Source of the DNA: Candidatus Thalassarchaeum betae
GTDB taxonomy: Archaea; Thermoplasmatota; Poseidoniia; Poseidoniales; Thalassarchaeaceae
DNA length: 64,000 nucleotides
Assembly: GCA_003193925.1 (NCBI GenBank)
Contig: PSPG01000004.1
Coordinates: 62,001 to 126,000, forward strand
Direction of reading: 5' to 3'
The notes under the pieces were generated by a model. It was given only the letters and a program-made list of their open reading frames with translations, ran no database searches and was not told where the DNA came from. Shown here piece after piece: positions 1 through 8,692 of the stretch; the first letter of the stretch is position 1; every line of letters starts with the position of its first letter. The translations under genes and the position numbers were made by a program.

Positions 1-786
1 GGGGCTGTAGATGTATGCCCATTCGTGCCCCTCGCCGAAGGTACACATGGCGATTGCATGGCTTCAGCAACGTCAGTTATGGAAGCTGTTGGAGATGATA
101 TCCCTGTGTACTTGTACGGAGACGCAGCGACATCTCAACCGCGGGCGCAATTGGCTAAACTCCGAAGAGGTCAGTATGAAGCCCTTGAGGCGAGGCTATC
201 AGGAGGTGTATGGGATGATGAAGATACCAGATTTCCGGATCGCTGGTCTGGCTCGTGGGGTGAGTCCGAGAAGAGGTTCGGGGCAATGGCGGTTGGGGTC
301 AGACCGGTATTGGTCGCATTCAACGTGAATGTTGACGAATCAGAGCCCCTCGTGTCGAAAGCTGCGGCACAGCTGATTAGGACCTCGGGTAGGCTAATCA
401 AAGGCACTGATGGGAAAAAGATGAGAATTCCCGGGATGCTCCAGAACGTACAGGGAATGGGAGTCGGCCTGCCCACGAAAGGGATTTGCCAGGTTTCTAT
501 GAACCTACAGGATGTGTCCATCACACCCTTGCACATGGCATTCGAGGCAGTCAATTCAATCGCCGCAGATCATGGTGTATCCACATGTGGGAGCGAATTG
601 ATCGGACTAGTGCCGTTGTCAGCAGTACTCGAAAGCGGCAGATGGTATCATGAAGATCCTGGCTCAGCGAATGCAGAGGAGTTAGTTGATGCTGCCGTTA
701 TGGGGCTGGGATTGGACCAACTCGAGCCATTCGATGCCCACAACAGCATCATAGAGTGGTCTTTAGCAAGGAATCTCGGTGATTAG
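1..786 (+). CDS. ftcD: Glutamate formiminotransferase, 5'-truncated by the window
   Basis: The reading frame is open from base 1 (first residues GAVDVCPF), so the true start lies upstream and 261 residues are visible. The opening segment matches the conserved GATDVVPFIPI-like stretch of the formiminotransferase domain, and the later GRLIKGTDGKKMRIPGML-like region belongs to the same fold. The enzyme moves the formimino group of N-formiminoglutamate to tetrahydrofolate, the last step of histidine breakdown to glutamate. It is followed with slight overlap by the cyclodeaminase, which in animals is fused to it as FTCD. Downstream HutU and HutH support the role. The first ATG/GTG codons inside the window are internal. 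Confidence 0.85.
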   Translation, partial: GAVDVCPFVPLAEGTHGDCMASATSVMEAVGDDIPVYLYGDAATSQPRAQLAKLRRGQYEALEARLSGGVWDDEDTRFPDRWSGSWGESEKRFGAMAVGVRPVLVAFNVNVDESEPLVSKAAAQLIRTSGRLIKGTDGKKMRIPGMLQNVQGMGVGLPTKGICQVSMNLQDVSITPLHMAFEAVNSIAADHGVSTCGSELIGLVPLSAVLESGRWYHEDPGSANAEELVDAAVMGLGLDQLEPFDAHNSIIEWSLARNLGD

Positions 787-1405
787 CATGAATGGCGGGT
801 ACGAAGATGTTCTCCATCATATAGCATCTGATTCACCCACCCCTGGCGGTGGTTCGGTAGCCGCACTCTCCCTCGCTCATGCCCACGCTCTTGCCTCTAT
901 GGTGGCAAGACTGACTCTAGGCAAGGAAATATGGCAATCAGGGCACGAATCCGCTAATCACGTGCTTTCCGAGTCATCCGTTGGTCAGCAGACAGCGCTA
1001 ACCCTTGCACATCGCGATGCTGAATCTTTCCAAGCTGTCATGCAGGCTTACCGATTACCCAACTCCGGCGACCATGAAGTATCTACTCGCAAGGCCGCGA
1101 TTATGGATGCTTACATAATAGCTACATCAGTTCCCTTAGAGACCGCTCAGAATGGACTGGGACTTCTCCTATTACTGGATGAGATGGCCATGTCATGCAA
1201 TGCTAATGCTATTACAGATCTGGCGGCTTCCGCAGAGATGGCCAACACCGCCATCATTATTGCAGGATTGAACGTGAGAATTAATCTGCAGTCACTACCC
1301 GATGTTAATGCTGATGCGTTCTCCAATGAATTGGCTGATGTCAAGGAACAAGCCTCGTCGCTAATTGGAAAAATCAGAACCACCGTGGAAGACAGGATGA
1401 AATGA
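779..1405 (+). CDS. Formimidoyltetrahydrofolate cyclodeaminase
   Basis: This 208-residue protein carries the family signature PTPGGGSVAAL near its N-terminus and the all-helical composition of the FTCD C-terminal domain (FchA-like). It converts 5-formimino-tetrahydrofolate to 5,10-methenyl-tetrahydrofolate and ammonia, so the one-carbon unit of histidine enters the folate pool. The gene starts at GTG 779, overlapping the formiminotransferase stop, or at ATG 788 just after it. It ends one base before hutU. The free-standing cyclodeaminase next to a free-standing transferase is the split form of the animal bifunctional enzyme. Confidence 0.85.
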   Translation: MISMNGGYEDVLHHIASDSPTPGGGSVAALSLAHAHALASMVARLTLGKEIWQSGHESANHVLSESSVGQQTALTLAHRDAESFQAVMQAYRLPNSGDHEVSTRKAAIMDAYIIATSVPLETAQNGLGLLLLLDEMAMSCNANAITDLAASAEMANTAIIIAGLNVRINLQSLPDVNADAFSNELADVKEQASSLIGKIRTTVEDRMK

Positions 1406-1406
1406 T

Positions 1407-3416
1407 ATGGAATTCCAAAACGATGTGGTGCATGGGATTCCACAATACATGCCCGAAATTAGGGGGTTGGATGACACGGTTGATCACGCTCCTCGCCGGC
1501 CCAGCGTCCTGAATGCTTCTGAGAGTCGGGAAGCCCTGAGCAACGCCCTGAGGTACTTCCCCAAGGATTGGCATGGAGAGCTATCAGCAGAATTTGCTGA
1601 CGAGTTAAACGCATACGGTCACATCTACATGCATAGGTTCCGACCCTCATATCCAATGCACGCACGTCCGATTTCCGAGTATCCAGCAAAGATCGGGCAG
1701 GCCTCCGCAATAATGATGATGATTCAGAACAACCTAGACCCTGTATTAGCGCAATACCCGCATGAGTTAGTCACCTATGGAGGCAACGGCACTGTATTTC
1801 AGAACTGGATCCAGTATCGACTGACGATGGCGTATCTGGCCAAGATGAATCAGGACCAAACTCTGGTCATGTACTCCGGGCACCCCCTCGGGCTGTTTCC
1901 ATCCAGCTCAGGAGCACCCCGAGTAATTATCACTAATGGCATGGTGGTCCCTAACTACTCCTCCCAAGCCGAATACGAGCGCATGAGCGCCATGGGAGTC
2001 TCACAATACGGACAGATGACTGCTGGCTCTTACATGTACATAGGCCCTCAGGGAATAGTCCACGGGACTACAATAACCATCCTGAATGCTGCTAGGATGT
2101 ACCTTGGCCTGACTACCGATGATGGACTTGGGGGCGTTATGTTCGTCACGTCGGGTTTGGGAGGCATGTCGGGAGCGCAGGCGAAAGCTGCTGTGATTAC
2201 TGGGGCTGTAGCTGTTATTGCAGACTGCAATGAGTTCGCGGCCAAGAAGTGTTTCGAACAGGGCTGGCTATCCGAATTACACTACGACCTCGATGGAATC
2301 ATTGACAGAGCCCTCGATGCCAAGCGGAACTGCGAGGCTGTGTCATTAGGTTACGTAGGCAATGTCGTAGACCTGTGGGAGGCTTTGTATGAACGGGGGG
2401 TTTGTCCTGAACTGGGGAGCGATCAAACCAGTCTGCATAATCCATGGTTAGGAGGGTATATGCCTGCGGGCCTCAGTTACGACGAAGGACTGGAACTGCT
2501 GGAGGCCGATCCCCCGAAATTTAGGGAAGCCGTCGAGGCATCGCTTGTCCGCCATGCTGATGCTGTGAACAAACTGACTAAATCTGGTATGCACTTCTGG
2601 GATTATGGGAATGCATTCCTGCTCGAGGCTGGTAAAGCTGGTGCTGATGTGATGGCTCCTGATGGTGTTTCATTCCGCTATCCCTCTTATGTCGAGGACA
2701 TTATGGGTCCGATGTGTTTTGATTTCGGATTCGGCCCTTTCCGATGGGTCTGCACATCCTGTTCTGATGAAGACTTGGCTGCAACTGACCGAATCGCAGC
2801 CGACATACTGCGCCGTCTCGCACATATTGCGCCGGCGGAGACCAGGCTCCAGTATCTGGATAACCTGAGATGGATAGAGCAGGCCAGAGAGCACGGGCTT
2901 GTAGTTGGCAGTAAAGCTAGGATCCTCTACGCCGACGAAATAGGTAGAAAGGCTATCGCCTCAGCTTTCAATCGAGCCATCTCAGAGGGAGTTGTTTCAG
3001 CGCCTATAGTCCTTGGAAGGGACCATCATGACGTGGGGGGGACGGATAGCCCTTATCGCGAGACTGCGAATATCAGGGATGGTTCGATGTTCACCGCCGA
3101 TATGTCGATACAGAATTTCGTCGGTGATGCCTTTAGAGGTGCTACGTGGGTCAGCCTCCACAATGGTGGTGGTGTTGGCTGGGGCGAAGCCATCAATGGT
3201 GGCTTCGGACTAATCATCGACGGTTCAGAGGATTCTGAGATGCGGATTCAGTCAGTGCTAGCGTGGGACGTCAATAACGGCATAGCAAGACGTGCATGGG
3301 CCCGCAATCCCGGTTCAATAGCAACGATCGAACAGGCAATGGGCAGAGAGCCTCTACTCGATGTTACCATGCCAAATTCAGTAGATTCAGAGATACTCAA
3401 CTCACATTTCAATTAG
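1407..3416 (+). CDS. hutU: Urocanate hydratase (long form)
   Basis: The 669-residue product hydrates urocanate to imidazolonepropionate using tightly bound NAD+. Clear urocanase blocks include TYGGNGTVFQNW, YSGHPLGLFPS, TAGSYMYIGPQGIVHGTT, FVTSGLGGMSGAQ and FGPFRW, with a cysteine just before the last block (PMCFDFG) where the family has its active-site Cys. At about 670 residues it is the long subtype rather than the roughly 560-residue bacterial form. It starts one base after the cyclodeaminase stop and precedes hutH, so the genes are probably one transcript. Confidence 0.95.
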   Translation: MEFQNDVVHGIPQYMPEIRGLDDTVDHAPRRPSVLNASESREALSNALRYFPKDWHGELSAEFADELNAYGHIYMHRFRPSYPMHARPISEYPAKIGQASAIMMMIQNNLDPVLAQYPHELVTYGGNGTVFQNWIQYRLTMAYLAKMNQDQTLVMYSGHPLGLFPSSSGAPRVIITNGMVVPNYSSQAEYERMSAMGVSQYGQMTAGSYMYIGPQGIVHGTTITILNAARMYLGLTTDDGLGGVMFVTSGLGGMSGAQAKAAVITGAVAVIADCNEFAAKKCFEQGWLSELHYDLDGIIDRALDAKRNCEAVSLGYVGNVVDLWEALYERGVCPELGSDQTSLHNPWLGGYMPAGLSYDEGLELLEADPPKFREAVEASLVRHADAVNKLTKSGMHFWDYGNAFLLEAGKAGADVMAPDGVSFRYPSYVEDIMGPMCFDFGFGPFRWVCTSCSDEDLAATDRIAADILRRLAHIAPAETRLQYLDNLRWIEQAREHGLVVGSKARILYADEIGRKAIASAFNRAISEGVVSAPIVLGRDHHDVGGTDSPYRETANIRDGSMFTADMSIQNFVGDAFRGATWVSLHNGGGVGWGEAINGGFGLIIDGSEDSEMRIQSVLAWDVNNGIARRAWARNPGSIATIEQAMGREPLLDVTMPNSVDSEILNSHFN

Positions 3417-3453
3417 CGCGATGTTCTAATTGGCGCATGCCCTGCGACGTTTG

Positions 3454-4989
3454 ATGCCTTTGCGCGTGATAGAGCTGGATGGCTCCTCCCTAGTAGTTGA
3501 AGATGTCATAGACGCAGGACGTGGTCTGGCTACAGTTTGTATCAGCGACTCGTCTAAAATCACGATGCAAGCTTCCAGAGAAGCCGTATTGAGGATACTC
3601 GATAGCGATAGGGTAGTCTATGGCATTAACACTGGCTTCGGGGCGTTGTCATCTGTTACGATCGACCCGACTCAACTGGAAGAGCTGCAACGCAATCTAA
3701 TCCGAAGTCATGCTTGTGGGGTCGGCGAACGCATGCACCCGGAACACGTGTTGATGATGATGGTCATTCGAGCCAATGCCATAGCCAAGGGCAACTCTGG
3801 CGCCAGAGTCGAACTGACAGAGTTACTGGCGTCGATGGTCAATCACAGAATCGCCCCCGTGATCCCCCGTATAGGCTCCCTGGGTGCTTCGGGAGATCTC
3901 GCTCCTCTGTCCCATCTGACACTCGGGTTAATCGGCGAGGGAGAATGTAACATCATAGGGGACAACGGCTCCTGGGAAGTTGTCCAATCCGACTCCGCAC
4001 TTCGCAGCGTCAGACTGGAGCCTTTAGTGCTCCAAGCCAAGGAAGGGCTGACTCTGATTAACGGGACTAGCCAGATGTGCACATATCTAGCGTTATGCGT
4101 GTCTAATCTTGACCATCTTCTTCTTGCAGCAGATGCTGCAATCTCTTGCTCGCTGGAGGCGATACGGGGTTCACACTCTCCCTTCGATCATCGAATCCAC
4201 GAAGCACGCCCCCAAGTCGGTCAATCGATATCGGCAGCCCGAATCAGCGCTCTCCTCGCTGATTCCAGAATCAATGATTCACATGCTGATTGCGATCGCG
4301 TCCAAGACGCATATTCGTTTAGGTGCTCACCACAGGTACACGGCCCGGTGATAGAACTGTTGCGGGAAACTCGCAGGATGCTCGAAATTGAACTGAATAG
4401 CGCTACAGACAACCCGCTCGTCTTCACCGATGGTAAGATGGATGATGTCATCAGCGGTGGCAACTTCCATGGTCAAAACCTTGCTCTTGCAAGCGATTAT
4501 CTGGCCATCGCATGTCATGAATTGGCTAGCATCTCCGAGCGGAGGATCAATCAGGTTCTAGACCCTCAGTGGAGCGGTCACAACGCTTTCTTGGCAAACC
4601 ATGAAGGTTTGGAAAGTGGCTTGATGATCATCCAGTATGTGGCTGCTGCACTAGTCGCTGAACTTCATTTGATGGCTCAGCCAGCTACTACGAGCAACGT
4701 ACCTGTCAGTTTAGGAAAGGAAGACCACGCATCGATGGGCGCCACGGGTACATACAGAACATTCAGAGCCACAGAGTTCCTCTCCCAGGTAATCGCAAAT
4801 GAGATGATTTGCTCCGCAGAAGCACTCGACAGAATAGTTGAGAGACCCGGCAAAGGGGTTGCTTGCGTGGCCGATTGGATTAGGTCACATGTCCCTCCTC
4901 TCGAAGCAGACAGGGGGATGACTGCGGACTGCGAGCGTCTTTCATCAGCCCTGTTGAAGGGAGAGTTGTCCTCCGCTTTGGGGGATTAG
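3454..4989 (+). CDS. hutH: Histidine ammonia-lyase
   Basis: HutH deaminates histidine to urocanate. The self-forming MIO cofactor triad Ala-Ser-Gly lies in GSLGASGDLAPLSH around residue 144, and the early YGINTGFG motif and the later TDNPLVF and GGNFHGQ motifs are present. I chose ATG 3454 because MPLRVIELDGSS matches the usual N-terminus. The frame stays open to a TTG at 3430, which would add eight unlikely residues. The product is 511 residues, normal for the family. The stop abuts the ATG of the AlaX gene, so co-transcription is likely. Confidence 0.95.
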   Translation: MPLRVIELDGSSLVVEDVIDAGRGLATVCISDSSKITMQASREAVLRILDSDRVVYGINTGFGALSSVTIDPTQLEELQRNLIRSHACGVGERMHPEHVLMMMVIRANAIAKGNSGARVELTELLASMVNHRIAPVIPRIGSLGASGDLAPLSHLTLGLIGEGECNIIGDNGSWEVVQSDSALRSVRLEPLVLQAKEGLTLINGTSQMCTYLALCVSNLDHLLLAADAAISCSLEAIRGSHSPFDHRIHEARPQVGQSISAARISALLADSRINDSHADCDRVQDAYSFRCSPQVHGPVIELLRETRRMLEIELNSATDNPLVFTDGKMDDVISGGNFHGQNLALASDYLAIACHELASISERRINQVLDPQWSGHNAFLANHEGLESGLMIIQYVAAALVAELHLMAQPATTSNVPVSLGKEDHASMGATGTYRTFRATEFLSQVIANEMICSAEALDRIVERPGKGVACVADWIRSHVPPLEADRGMTADCERLSSALLKGELSSALGD

Positions 4990-5721
4990 ATGCAAGAAAG
5001 GCTGCACATGTCCCATCATCCCGGGACCGATCCACCCCCCTTCGAGGCCTCGGTAATCGACGTAACAGACGATTCGCTGATTCTGTCTCAATCGTACTGT
5101 TACCCCCGTGGAGGCGGTCAACCCGGTGATACAGGGTTATTCATTCATGACGGGATTGGAAGGGGGTTCTCCGAGACCCTCGGTGGAGAGTTTATCCGCC
5201 ACCCAGTCGATGAGATTACTGATTTCTCAGTGGGGGACGAAGTCAGGTGCGTGATTGACGGTGAGCGGCGGAACAGACATGCCAAGATGCACACCGCCCA
5301 GCACATCATCTCAGCTTTGGCTGATGACTTATGGGGTGCGGAGACGGTTGGTAATCAAATCAGCACAGAATACACCAGAATCGACTTCCTGTTCCCGAAC
5401 AGGGACGAATACGACTCCGAAACCCTGGCTGATGCTGTGAATTCGGTCATAGGCTCCGGAACCCTCGTTAGCGTACATGAATGGCCTAGAGATGCCGTGA
5501 GGGAGCACGAGCATATGCGGCACACGAATTTCATGGAGAGGATTCCCTCCTTCATCACGGAACTGAGAGTCGTTGAGATAGAGGGGATCGACCTTTGTCC
5601 GTGCGCAGGTACCCATGTTGGCTCAACTAATGATATAGAGCCCATCGTCATAACCAATGTCAAATCTAAGGGCGCTGGAAAATTCAGGATCACCTATCAG
5701 TTTGAAAATGAAACATTATAG
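4990..5721 (+). CDS. alaX: Alanyl-tRNA editing protein AlaX
   Basis: This 243-residue free-standing editing domain hydrolyses mischarged Ser-tRNA(Ala) or Gly-tRNA(Ala). The YPRGGGQPGDTG motif is the glycine-rich signature of the longer AlaX class. The zinc site is HTAQH (HxxxH) in the middle and CAGTH (CxxxH) near the C-terminus, the arrangement of the AlaRS editing domain. No alanyl synthetase core is present. It begins directly after the hutH stop, so it rides at the end of the histidine operon without an obvious metabolic link. Confidence 0.88.
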   Translation: MQERLHMSHHPGTDPPPFEASVIDVTDDSLILSQSYCYPRGGGQPGDTGLFIHDGIGRGFSETLGGEFIRHPVDEITDFSVGDEVRCVIDGERRNRHAKMHTAQHIISALADDLWGAETVGNQISTEYTRIDFLFPNRDEYDSETLADAVNSVIGSGTLVSVHEWPRDAVREHEHMRHTNFMERIPSFITELRVVEIEGIDLCPCAGTHVGSTNDIEPIVITNVKSKGAGKFRITYQFENETL

Positions 5722-5736
5722 GTACCTAACTATTAG

Positions 5737-5809
5737 TGGGCTCGGCAGGAATTGAACCTGCGATCTTCGCCATGTCAAGGCGACGTCATAACCCCTAGAC
5801 CACGAGCCC
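5737..5809 (-). tRNA. tRNA-Val (anticodon GAC)
   Basis: The reverse strand folds into a full cloverleaf of 73 nt. The acceptor arm is GGGCTCG with CGAGCCC, the anticodon stem is TCGCC with GGCGA closing the loop TTGACAT (anticodon GAC), and the T arm is GCAGG-TTCAATT-CCTGC. The discriminator base is A and CCA is not encoded. It lies between alaX (opposite strand) and a small zinc-ribbon gene on the same strand. Confidence 0.93.
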
Positions 5810-5855
5810 TAGAGAATTCGACCTAGGAGGGAGTTGCAAATGAAGCATTCTCTAG
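5809..5855. repeat. 9-bp inverted repeat upstream of tRNA-Val
   Basis: CTAGAGAAT at 5809-5817 and its exact reverse complement ATTCTCTAG at 5847-5855 flank 29 nt. On the minus strand this sits between the stop of the small zinc-ribbon gene and the 5' end of tRNA-Val, and it touches the first tRNA base. It could fold in a joint transcript and separate or terminate the two genes. That role is inference from position. Confidence 0.45.
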
Positions 5856-5861
5856 ATGCAA

Positions 5862-6002
5862 TTAACCGACAATCTTCGAAATTCTCCCATCACATCCGTA
5901 ATTGGAACAGCTACCAGACAAACGAGTTCGGCCATTGCTCATGACTATCTTCTTCGCATTCAATATACGGCAGTAGGTCTTGCACTTGAGGCAGAAACCC
6001 AT
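5862..6002 (-). CDS. Small zinc-ribbon protein (DUF5679-like), 46 aa
   Basis: The reverse strand encodes 46 residues beginning MGFCLKCKTYCRIL and ending with CSNYGCDGRISKIVG. The first CxxC pair, the central NGR and the second cysteine pair (CxxxxC here, usually CPxCG) match the short archaeal and bacterial DUF5679 zinc-ribbon pattern. No function is known. The ATG is at 6002; an in-frame GTG at 6017 would add five residues. It sits alone in an AT-rich gap between hutI and tRNA-Val, both on the same strand. The plus-strand open frame here (5856-6179) has no recognisable protein character. Confidence 0.75.
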   Translation of the reverse strand: MGFCLKCKTYCRILNAKKIVMSNGRTRLSGSCSNYGCDGRISKIVG

Positions 6003-6017
6003 TTCCTGGCCGTCCAC

Positions 6018-6283
6018 GAACGTGGATCTGTGATTTCGTATTCAATGCATCTCCGAGGGGGGATTCAAAGTATAATATTCAATGATATACTCAAATCGAT
6101 GTACTACGACTCTGTTATCAACATTTTTCAGGATAAGTTTTCCGATAAGTGCTCTTATCGGTCACATGACACACGGTAAGATACACTGTCACGAGATAAA
6201 CAGACTGGATTCGCTACGCAGATGTTGAAAAATTATCTTCATAGTACTTATTAACTGTAAAAATGAGAATAGGTTTGTAGTCA
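6018..6283. other. AT-rich intergenic region downstream of hutI
   Basis: About 265 bp visibly richer in A and T than the flanking genes. Seen on the minus strand it holds several runs of T after the hutI stop, candidate transcription end sites, and a TATA-like stretch (around 6069-6085) ahead of the zinc-ribbon gene. It also holds an 8-bp palindrome listed separately. I see no further coding sequence here. Confidence 0.5.
6142..6161. repeat. Perfect palindrome, 8-bp arms, 4-nt centre
   Basis: CCGATAAG at 6142-6149 and CTTATCGG at 6154-6161 flank TGCT. The arms are exact reverse complements. It may be an RNA hairpin after hutI or a protein-binding operator; the sequence alone does not decide. 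Confidence 0.5.
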
Positions 6284-7567
6284 TTAGGGAGAATTTACAA
6301 TAAAGCCGTCGATAATGGAATGCGATATCGGATTCTCCCCCGGAGTCTGACACCAACCATCGACCGATTCGGACCACAGAATGTTCAGATCAGCCCGTGA
6401 GCCCACAGCGAGGGTGCCACTGACATCGGAACCTCGCAGTGTGGTGGCTGGGTTCCTAGTCACACTGACCAGTGCTGCGAGTGGATCGATCCCCATGCGA
6501 TTGGAAGCTAGGTTGCCGATGAATGGGATGGAGAGGATACGACAATTGGGATTGAAGTCTGTTGCGAGGGAGAATGCCCACCCTTCCTCCATGCAAGTCT
6601 GAACAGGCAGGTCCAGAGACGCTCCCATGACGTAGGGAGTTCCCGGAAGGAAGGTCTGCATAGTGCCACTGTCCGAAGCGGCCTTACGTGCATCGAGCCC
6701 GGATTTTGCGACGTGGTCTGCACTGACTGCTCCAATGTCAGCAGCAAGTGCCAGTCCACCTGAGTCCTCAAACTCGTCCACGTGTAGCCTGGCGGGTAAT
6801 CCAAGTTCCTTGGAAGCCAGGACGATCGCCTCTGTCTCATCCGTGCTGAACCATCCGGGCTCACAGAACACATCGGCCCAAAGTGCGATACCTTGATCCA
6901 TGACGCTTGGCAGTTGCTCAGATATCAATTGATCGAGATACTCTGACCTGGTGCAATCAGAGGGGAAATCGTGACCACCTAGCCAAGTGGGGAACAGATT
7001 CACCCTAGTGTGTCTGCTTAACTCATCTACAGCCTCCAGAAGCCTCAGTTCAGATTCCACACTGAGTCCATATCCGCTCTTGACCTCCATCGAGGTGGTT
7101 CCCAGTGAAGATGCATAATCCAACCTGCTCATGCCCACTGAAAGCAAATCCTCGATTGACATGGATCGCGTGCTTGCCACGGTCTTCGCTATACCGCCAC
7201 CGAGTTCTGCTATCTGACGATAAGTCAGTCCGGACTGTCTGAGTCTCATTTCCGAGGAACGATCCCCGCCCCATAGCAAGTGAGTATGCGAGTCGACGAA
7301 ACCGGGAACGATTGCACGACCACCAGCATCAACCACGGACAGTTCGGCAGAAATGTCTCTTTGCCCGTCCCAGCCCGGTGCGTATTCCGCGATCAGAGAT
7401 TGAGAGTCTGTAATCTGGACGATAATGCCTCTTTCGATCAAAATACCCTGTCCGGGAGGATATATGTTGTTACTGCGGTCTGACATGTCATCCCCGGTAA
7501 GCGGTTCACGGACGTCTCCCAGGCAGAGATGGGCTAGCTCACCGGAGTTCACAATAAGCGTCCGCAT
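6284..7567 (-). CDS. hutI: Imidazolonepropionase
   Basis: HutI opens the imidazolone ring to give N-formimino-glutamate, linking HutU to the formiminotransferase. It is an amidohydrolase: the metal-binding HxH is in VDSHTHLLWGGDR, followed by YGLSVESELR, LHVDEFED with SADH, and ATDFNPNC. The frame is open to 7648, but ATG 7567 (MRTLIVNS) gives a normal 427-residue protein and leaves 49 bp before the divergent kae1 start, whereas the longer version would overlap kae1. It is on the strand opposite to hutUH, so the pathway uses at least two transcripts. Confidence 0.93.
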   Translation of the reverse strand: MRTLIVNSGELAHLCLGDVREPLTGDDMSDRSNNIYPPGQGILIERGIIVQITDSQSLIAEYAPGWDGQRDISAELSVVDAGGRAIVPGFVDSHTHLLWGGDRSSEMRLRQSGLTYRQIAELGGGIAKTVASTRSMSIEDLLSVGMSRLDYASSLGTTSMEVKSGYGLSVESELRLLEAVDELSRHTRVNLFPTWLGGHDFPSDCTRSEYLDQLISEQLPSVMDQGIALWADVFCEPGWFSTDETEAIVLASKELGLPARLHVDEFEDSGGLALAADIGAVSADHVAKSGLDARKAASDSGTMQTFLPGTPYVMGASLDLPVQTCMEEGWAFSLATDFNPNCRILSIPFIGNLASNRMGIDPLAALVSVTRNPATTLRGSDVSGTLAVGSRADLNILWSESVDGWCQTPGENPISHSIIDGFIVNSP

Positions 7568-7616
7568 GAGCCGCGACAGCCATGATGCTTGAAAGGACTG
7601 TCTGCCTCGAAGGCAC

Positions 7617-8627
7617 ATGAGCGCGGTGATACTGGGCATCGAGAGCACGGCCCATACCCTTTCCTTTGGATTTGTTGACGTGGAAGGTGTTGCCTATCCC
7701 TCCGAATCTGCCGTATTCAAGCCTGAAGAGGGCGGTATCCACCCCAGAGAGGCTGCTGATCATCATTCCAAAGTCGCTGGTGAATTACTGAAGAGGTTCA
7801 TGGAGACCCACGAATTGTCACGGAGGGATATCGATGCAGTCGCTTTTAGCCAAGGCCCGGGATTGGGCCCGTGCCTGAGAGTAGGGGCTTCCATCGCAAG
7901 ATCCCTCTCTCATTCTTGGAATATCCCCCTAGTAGGCGTGAACCACTGTGTCGCCCATATTGAGATCGGCAGGAGTCAGACTGGCTGTGATGACCCTGTA
8001 TTGCTGTATGTGAGCGGTGGTAACACCCAAGTGATCGCGCGTGCTAACGAAAGGTACCGCGTACTCGGCGAAACCCTCGACATCGGTATTGGCAACATGC
8101 TGGACAAGTTCGCCCGCGCTCAAGGAATCCCGTTTCCGGGCGGACCAGAAATTGAGCGACTCGCAGCTGCTTGGACCGCTGACACGCCCGGTGCTGAATT
8201 AAGCGGCGTATCCCTCCCATACGGAGTCCAGGGGATGGATCTCACATTCTCGGGAATTCTGACTGCAGCACAGCAGAAGACATTGGACGGTAATCCACTG
8301 AGAGAGGTGTGCTGGTCCTTGCAAGAGCATTCCTTCGCCGCTTGTGTAGAAGTTGCAGAAAGGGCCATGGCCCACACCGGTAAGGAGGAGTTGTTACTGG
8401 GTGGGGGGGTTGCATGCAACGAGAGATTGAGGGAGATGTCGCAAATTATGTGCGGAGAGAGAGGAGGAGAATCGTTCTGGCCTGCAAGGCCCTTCTGTGT
8501 TGACAACGGAACCATGATTGCCGAGCTCGGTCGGCGTATGATTGACTCCGGAACGATAACTTCACTCACGAACAGCGCGGTGTCACCCGGACTGCGCACG
8601 GATCACACCATCGTCACATGGGATTGA
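7617..8627 (+). CDS. kae1: tRNA N6-threonylcarbamoyladenosine synthase subunit Kae1
   Basis: Kae1 transfers threonylcarbamoyl to A37 of ANN-decoding tRNAs within the KEOPS complex. The ASKHA-type protein shows GIESTAHT at the N-terminus, the metal-binding HCVAH motif, LYVSGGNTQV, GGGVACNERLRE and VDNGTMIAELG. At 336 residues it is Kae1 alone, without the fused Bud32 kinase found in many euryarchaea, and no bud32 is in the window. ATG 7617 lies 49 bp from the divergent hutI start. Confidence 0.95.
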   Translation: MSAVILGIESTAHTLSFGFVDVEGVAYPSESAVFKPEEGGIHPREAADHHSKVAGELLKRFMETHELSRRDIDAVAFSQGPGLGPCLRVGASIARSLSHSWNIPLVGVNHCVAHIEIGRSQTGCDDPVLLYVSGGNTQVIARANERYRVLGETLDIGIGNMLDKFARAQGIPFPGGPEIERLAAAWTADTPGAELSGVSLPYGVQGMDLTFSGILTAAQQKTLDGNPLREVCWSLQEHSFAACVEVAERAMAHTGKEELLLGGGVACNERLREMSQIMCGERGGESFWPARPFCVDNGTMIAELGRRMIDSGTITSLTNSAVSPGLRTDHTIVTWD

Positions 8628-8692
8628 TACCGGCCAACCGAGAACACTTATGAGAGTCTGTTGCTCGCCATGGGACGGAGTCTGATTATCTA

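Noticed and set aside
5856-6179. Plus-strand frame of 107 residues in the hutI to tRNA-Val gap
   Set aside because: No recognisable domain, and the reverse strand encodes a clear zinc-ribbon protein and a palindrome in the same place.
7568-7648. Longer HutI start
   Set aside because: It would overlap the divergent kae1 start, and HutI homology begins at MRTLIVNS.
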